Assembly (NCBI RefSeq): GCF_900115015.1
Contig: NZ_FOUZ01000006.1
Location: 157,634-221,633 of the forward strand
DNA length: 64,000 nt
Reading direction: 5' to 3'
Source of the DNA: Algoriella xinjiangensis
GTDB lineage: Bacteria > Bacteroidota > Bacteroidia > Flavobacteriales > Weeksellaceae
This document shows, piece by piece, positions 60,559-64,000 of the stretch. The notes below the pieces were generated by a model. It was not told where the DNA came from and ran no database searches. It saw only the letters and a list, made by a program, of their open reading frames with translations. The position numbers and the translations under genes were made by a program. Each line of letters opens with the position of its first letter. The first letter of the stretch is position 1.

Positions 60559-62925
60559 ATGAAAAAGATTGTACTTAGCTTTTTTGCCGCAAGTTTATTA
60601 ATCGGCTGTTCCACACAAAAAAATAGTTTCAAAAACCGACAATTTCATAAAATGACATCGTGGTTTAATGGAGTATTTAATGCTGAAGAAGAGTTAGAAA
60701 AAAGGAATACTGAGCTTCAGGAAAGTTATGAAGAAAATTATTCTAAAATTTTACCCGTTGGAATAGAGTATTTTTCAATCTCTGATTCTACAAACCTTAA
60801 TGGGACAAATACGCCTAACTTTGGTATTGGTGGTGGAAACCGAAACAATACAGATAAAGTAGAAAAACCTGTTGGTTTTGCTGCCGTAGAATCAAAAGCT
60901 GCGACTGTTATTGAGAAACATTCGATGTTAATTAAAGGACAAGAGAACAACAAAATGATTGGTCGTGCTTATCTTTTGATTGGTAAATCGTTGTTTTATC
61001 AGAAAAAATACTTTGAAGCTTTAGATGCATTAAACTATGTTGTAAAAAACTTTAAAGGTTCTGCATATGCACAAGAAGCCGACGTTTATAAAACTGTTGC
61101 CGAAATAAAAGGTGGTAATTATTTTGATGGAGCTGAGCATTTGAAAGAATTATACGAAAGTGATCCTTACAAAAGCAAAGAGTTAAAAACTTTAGTTGCA
61201 CGTACGTATGCACAGTTTTTAATTGATCAAAAAAAGTACGAAGAAGCTTTAGATCCTTTACAAAAAGCCGAATATTATTCGAGCAATAAAGACGAACGCG
61301 TTCGTTTATTTTATGTAATGGGACAAGTTTTTTCTAAACTTGGTAAACAACAAGAAGCTGGCGAAGCATTTACAAAAGTGTATAAAATGAGTCCTGGTTT
61401 TGATCTCGAAGTTAAATCTCAGCTTGCAATTGCAGCTAATTTTGACCCAAAAGTGAATAATTATGGTAACTACAAACAAAACTTACTTGATATAGCGAAA
61501 AAAGGTATTTATACCTCAAAGCAAAACGAATTATATTACGGTATTTCTGAAATGGCGCTGCGTGCAGACAACATGGACGACGCTGTAGAATATGCAAAAT
61601 TAAGTGTAAAAGGACCAGTTTCTGATCCTTACATTCGTGCCCGTTCGTTTGAAAATTATGGTGATATAAAATTTAAGCAAAACGATTATGTTTACGCATC
61701 TGCGTATTACGATTCTGCGTATACAACTTATAATTTAAAGGAAGATCAAAAAAGAATTTTGACACGTAATGAAGCTTTAAAAAAGCTGATGGAAAAACAT
61801 TATTTGGTTCAGAAAAATGATTCTATCTTAAAAATCGCAGCACTTTCTAAAGATGATCAAAGCAAATTTTTCACAAATTACATCGAAAAGGTAAAGAAAA
61901 GTGAAGAAAAACGCATTGAAGAAGAGCGCAAAGAAATGGAAAATTTTCAGTTAGAAACTAAAACTGCAAGTTTTACATCTAGCTTTGATAATCCTGATAA
62001 AGGAAAATTCTATTTCTATAATCAAAGTTTAAAATCTTCTGGTCAAGCAGAATTTCAACGTATTTGGGGTGGAGTTGCTTTAAAAGACAATTGGCGAAAT
62101 TCTAACGCAATAAGTACGGTTATAGAAGATAAACAAGCCGAATTATCTGGAAAAGTTGATGCTGGTAATCCTCGTCGTTTCGAATTAGATTTTTATTTAG
62201 AGCAAATTCCAACATCAATGAAAGCGCTAAATGATCTTAAAGTTGAGCGCGATACAACGCAATTAGCATTGGGAGTTGGTTATTTTGATACGTTTAATAA
62301 TTCGGAATTGGCTGGAAAAGAGTTAAAAGCTTTAGTTGCTTCTCCTCCAAAATCTGATGATGTTAAGTTACAAGCAACATATCAATTGTATCGAATTTAT
62401 AAAAATCGTGATAAAAAGCTTGAAGATCAATACAAAAATGAGATCTTAACAACGTATCCAAATACAATTTATGCGGGTTATATTCTTAATCCAGATGTTG
62501 AATATATTACTGCTGAAACAAAAGATGCGTTAACGGCTTATAAAGTTGCGTATGATTTGTATAAAGAAGAAAAATACGAAGATGTTAAGAAAAAAGTACA
62601 AGAAGCAATTGTAAAATTTCCGACCGAAATAATTGTTGCTAAATTTGCTTTGCTTAATGCCTATGCAATAAAACAAACGAGTACACAAGCGGATTTTGAG
62701 CAAGCTTTAGAAATTGTGATGACAGCTTATGACGGAACTGATGAAGCAAAACAAGCAAAACGTTTGTTGGATAAATTAAGAAAACCGAAGCCAGCTGTTG
62801 TAGAAACTCCTAAAACTGAAGTAAAAAACAATACGGCTATAGTTGATGAACAACAAGCGGTAAATGAAGAGCCAATTGCACCGACTAAAACTCCTGTGCG
62901 AGGAATTGGTAGTTCAACTCGTTAA
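60559..62925 (+). CDS. porW: PorW/SprE-like TPR lipoprotein of the type IX secretion system
   Basis: A 788-residue outer membrane lipoprotein. The start at 60559 gives a lipoprotein signal (KIVLSFFAASLLIGC) with lipobox Cys, then the typical STQKNSFKNRQFHKMTSWFN GVFNAEEEL opening seen in SprE/PorW. Tetratricopeptide repeats follow (AYLLIGKSLFYQKKYFEALD; LARTYAQFLIDQKKYEEALD-like; AYKVAYDLYKEEKYEDVKKK), and a proline-rich tail. It is needed for T9SS secretion and gliding in relatives. The window also encodes a T9SS substrate (53201), so the pathway is active in this organism. An upstream in-frame ATG at 60481 would place 26 extra residues before the signal, so it is rejected. Confidence 0.83.
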   Translation: MKKIVLSFFAASLLIGCSTQKNSFKNRQFHKMTSWFNGVFNAEEELEKRNTELQESYEENYSKILPVGIEYFSISDSTNLNGTNTPNFGIGGGNRNNTDKVEKPVGFAAVESKAATVIEKHSMLIKGQENNKMIGRAYLLIGKSLFYQKKYFEALDALNYVVKNFKGSAYAQEADVYKTVAEIKGGNYFDGAEHLKELYESDPYKSKELKTLVARTYAQFLIDQKKYEEALDPLQKAEYYSSNKDERVRLFYVMGQVFSKLGKQQEAGEAFTKVYKMSPGFDLEVKSQLAIAANFDPKVNNYGNYKQNLLDIAKKGIYTSKQNELYYGISEMALRADNMDDAVEYAKLSVKGPVSDPYIRARSFENYGDIKFKQNDYVYASAYYDSAYTTYNLKEDQKRILTRNEALKKLMEKHYLVQKNDSILKIAALSKDDQSKFFTNYIEKVKKSEEKRIEEERKEMENFQLETKTASFTSSFDNPDKGKFYFYNQSLKSSGQAEFQRIWGGVALKDNWRNSNAISTVIEDKQAELSGKVDAGNPRRFELDFYLEQIPTSMKALNDLKVERDTTQLALGVGYFDTFNNSELAGKELKALVASPPKSDDVKLQATYQLYRIYKNRDKKLEDQYKNEILTTYPNTIYAGYILNPDVEYITAETKDALTAYKVAYDLYKEEKYEDVKKKVQEAIVKFPTEIIVAKFALLNAYAIKQTSTQADFEQALEIVMTAYDGTDEAKQAKRLLDKLRKPKPAVVETPKTEVKNNTAIVDEQQAVNEEPIAPTKTPVRGIGSSTR

Positions 62926-62935
62926 TAATAAAAAC

Positions 62936-62968
62936 AAAAAAAGCGAAACATAAATGTTTCGCTTTTTT
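62936..62968. terminator. Bidirectional terminator between porW and the DUF808 gene
   Basis: A 14-bp stem AAAAAAGCGAAACA / TGTTTCGCTTTTTT with loop TAAA, between convergent genes. Confidence 0.85.
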
Positions 62969-62986
62969 TATATCGTTTATAAAAAA

Positions 62987-63856
62987 TTATCCTTTAGCTA
63001 ACGAGATAATTTTCTTGATAGATGTAATTACAATCAATACCAATATTCCTCCTACTAAACCAAAAATTGCATTCTTCAAAAGATTTGGTAAACTTGTTAA
63101 TACATCATGTAAATAATCAATATAATGTGCAAAAATTTCTCCCGAAACCAACAACAAAGCAATTGTACCAATAACGCCTAAAGCTTTTATAACCCAAGGC
63201 AAAGCATTTACTAAGAAATGTCCAAGTTTAGAAACTACACCTTTATCATTTGATTGACGAATTAATTTATAACCTGCATCATCCATACGAACAATTAACG
63301 CTACAATACCGTAAACGCCAATGGTTGCAACTAATGCTATAATAGAAACTGTCATAATTTGCATTGGTAAACCTTCTTCTAAAACTGTACTTAAAGCAAT
63401 AATTACAATTTCTATGGAAAGAATAAAATCCGTAATAATTGCAGATTTTACTTTACTTTTTTCCTCTACATTTCCAACTTCAGCTTTTTCTTCAACTATT
63501 ACTTCATGACCTTTTTTCGCACGATGAAATAAAAATTCAACAATTTTTTCTACACCTTCGTAAGCTAAATAAAATCCTCCTAAAATCAAGATATACTTAA
63601 TTACTTCTGGGAAATAAGCATTTAGTGTTAATATAATCGGAACAATAATTAGTTTGTTAATAAAAGAACCTTTTGTTATTGCCCATAAAACTGGTATTTC
63701 TCGCGAAGCTAAAAATCCAGTTGCTTTTTCTGCATTTACAGCTAAATCATCGCCTAAAATTCCCGCTGTTTTACTCGCTGCGACCTTACTTGTTACCGCA
63801 ACATCGTCCATTAAAGCTGCGATATCGTCTAATATTGCAAATATTCCTGAAGCCAT
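62987..63856 (-). CDS. DUF808 (YedI-like) inner membrane protein
   Basis: A 289-residue polytopic membrane protein. The start ASGIFAILDDIAALMDDVAV TSKVAASKTAGILGDDLAVN is characteristic of DUF808. About six hydrophobic segments follow (LIIVPIILTLNAYFPEVIKY; FILSIEIVIIALSTVLEEGL; GILVLIVITSIKKIISLAKG at the end). It is widespread in bacteria and of unknown function. It converges with porW across a shared terminator. Confidence 0.9.
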   Translation of the reverse strand: MASGIFAILDDIAALMDDVAVTSKVAASKTAGILGDDLAVNAEKATGFLASREIPVLWAITKGSFINKLIIVPIILTLNAYFPEVIKYILILGGFYLAYEGVEKIVEFLFHRAKKGHEVIVEEKAEVGNVEEKSKVKSAIITDFILSIEIVIIALSTVLEEGLPMQIMTVSIIALVATIGVYGIVALIVRMDDAGYKLIRQSNDKGVVSKLGHFLVNALPWVIKALGVIGTIALLLVSGEIFAHYIDYLHDVLTSLPNLLKNAIFGLVGGILVLIVITSIKKIISLAKG

Positions 63857-63948
63857 ATAATATTTTAAGTTTATGCCACAAAAGTATAAATTTATGGTAG
63901 AATAACAATAGCGTCCTAAACGTTTAAAAAAAGTTCAAAAAAAGAGGG

Positions 63949-63976
63949 TTGAATTTTGTATCTCAAATTATCTTTG
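63949..63976 (+). promoter_or_regulatory. Candidate promoter for a gene beyond the window
   Basis: TATCTTTG (63969-63976) with a TTG 17 nt upstream (63949-63951) fits the Bacteroidota promoter form and points out of the right end of the window. The 144 nt after the DUF808 gene contain nothing else recognisable. Confidence 0.35.
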
Positions 63977-64000
63977 AGTTGCAAAACAAAAACTCACCCT

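Noticed and set aside
1..64000. CRISPR arrays, rRNA and tRNA genes
   Set aside because: No regularly spaced short repeats and no recognisable RNA gene were found; the island att is in a protein gene, not a tRNA gene.

Overview
This 64-kb window is AT-rich chromosomal DNA from a member of the Bacteroidota. It is most likely class Flavobacteriia and compatible with a Weeksellaceae/Empedobacter-like genome, although the genus is a guess. The evidence is a SusC/SusD pair, a fused SecDF, a type IX secretion (T9SS) sorting domain plus a PorW/SprE-like lipoprotein, an S46 dipeptidyl-peptidase, a GH3-family protein, and promoters of the TAnnTTTG type. No rRNA or tRNA gene was seen.

Layout. (1) 1-6949: a minus-strand outer-membrane nutrient uptake locus made of SusD (cut by the window edge), SusC and a membrane-tethered propeller/LuxR-type regulator. 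(2) 7018-21284: mostly core genes: lipB, an S46 peptidase of DPP11 type, an AI-2E/PerM-family permease, tatA with a PAP2 phosphatase, secDF, an MFS transporter, a cobalamin adenosyltransferase overlapping a thiamine pyrophosphokinase, a SIMPL protein and an alpha/beta hydrolase. (3) 21.3-33.1 kb: an accessory patchwork holding a serine hydrolase with an AraC-type membrane regulator, a remnant of a conjugative coupling protein, a small array of genes separated by attC-like repeats, an AraC regulator with an NADPH:quinone-type oxidoreductase and a dead SDR stub, and an acetyltransferase/cupin/CMD-ABM operon with a divergent AraC regulator. (4) 33748-46868: a 13.1-kb integrated island flanked by 18-bp direct repeats. 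The right repeat is the last 18 bp of mnmE. The island carries a tyrosine recombinase, a zinc-finger/HTH protein, a P4-type primase-helicase, a Toprim-like protein and a complete type I restriction-modification system. Just outside its left end lies what looks like the decayed integrase-proximal end of an older related island. (5) 46851-51898: mnmE, gene stubs (DinB, DUF1826) and a second array of single genes separated by attC-like palindromes. (6) 51933-63856: an M20 amidohydrolase, a heme-uptake operon (TonB receptor, HmuY lipoprotein, T9SS-sorted HmuY-like protein), a GH3 protein with an overlapping thioesterase, PorW/SprE and a DUF808 membrane protein.

Two observations stand out. The first is the island at the 3' end of mnmE, whose 18-bp att site closely resembles the one I recall for Salmonella genomic island SGI1 (thdF/trmE), together with the fossil tandem end beside it. 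The second is a family of 90-130 nt attC-like palindromes separating single-gene units at two loci about 24 kb apart on opposite strands, with no integron integrase in the window. Starts were moved from the longest possible frame where a GTG/TTG extension or repeat-encoded residues looked false (secDF, MFS, AraC at 23240, the gene at 26071, porW, and the gene at 15837).
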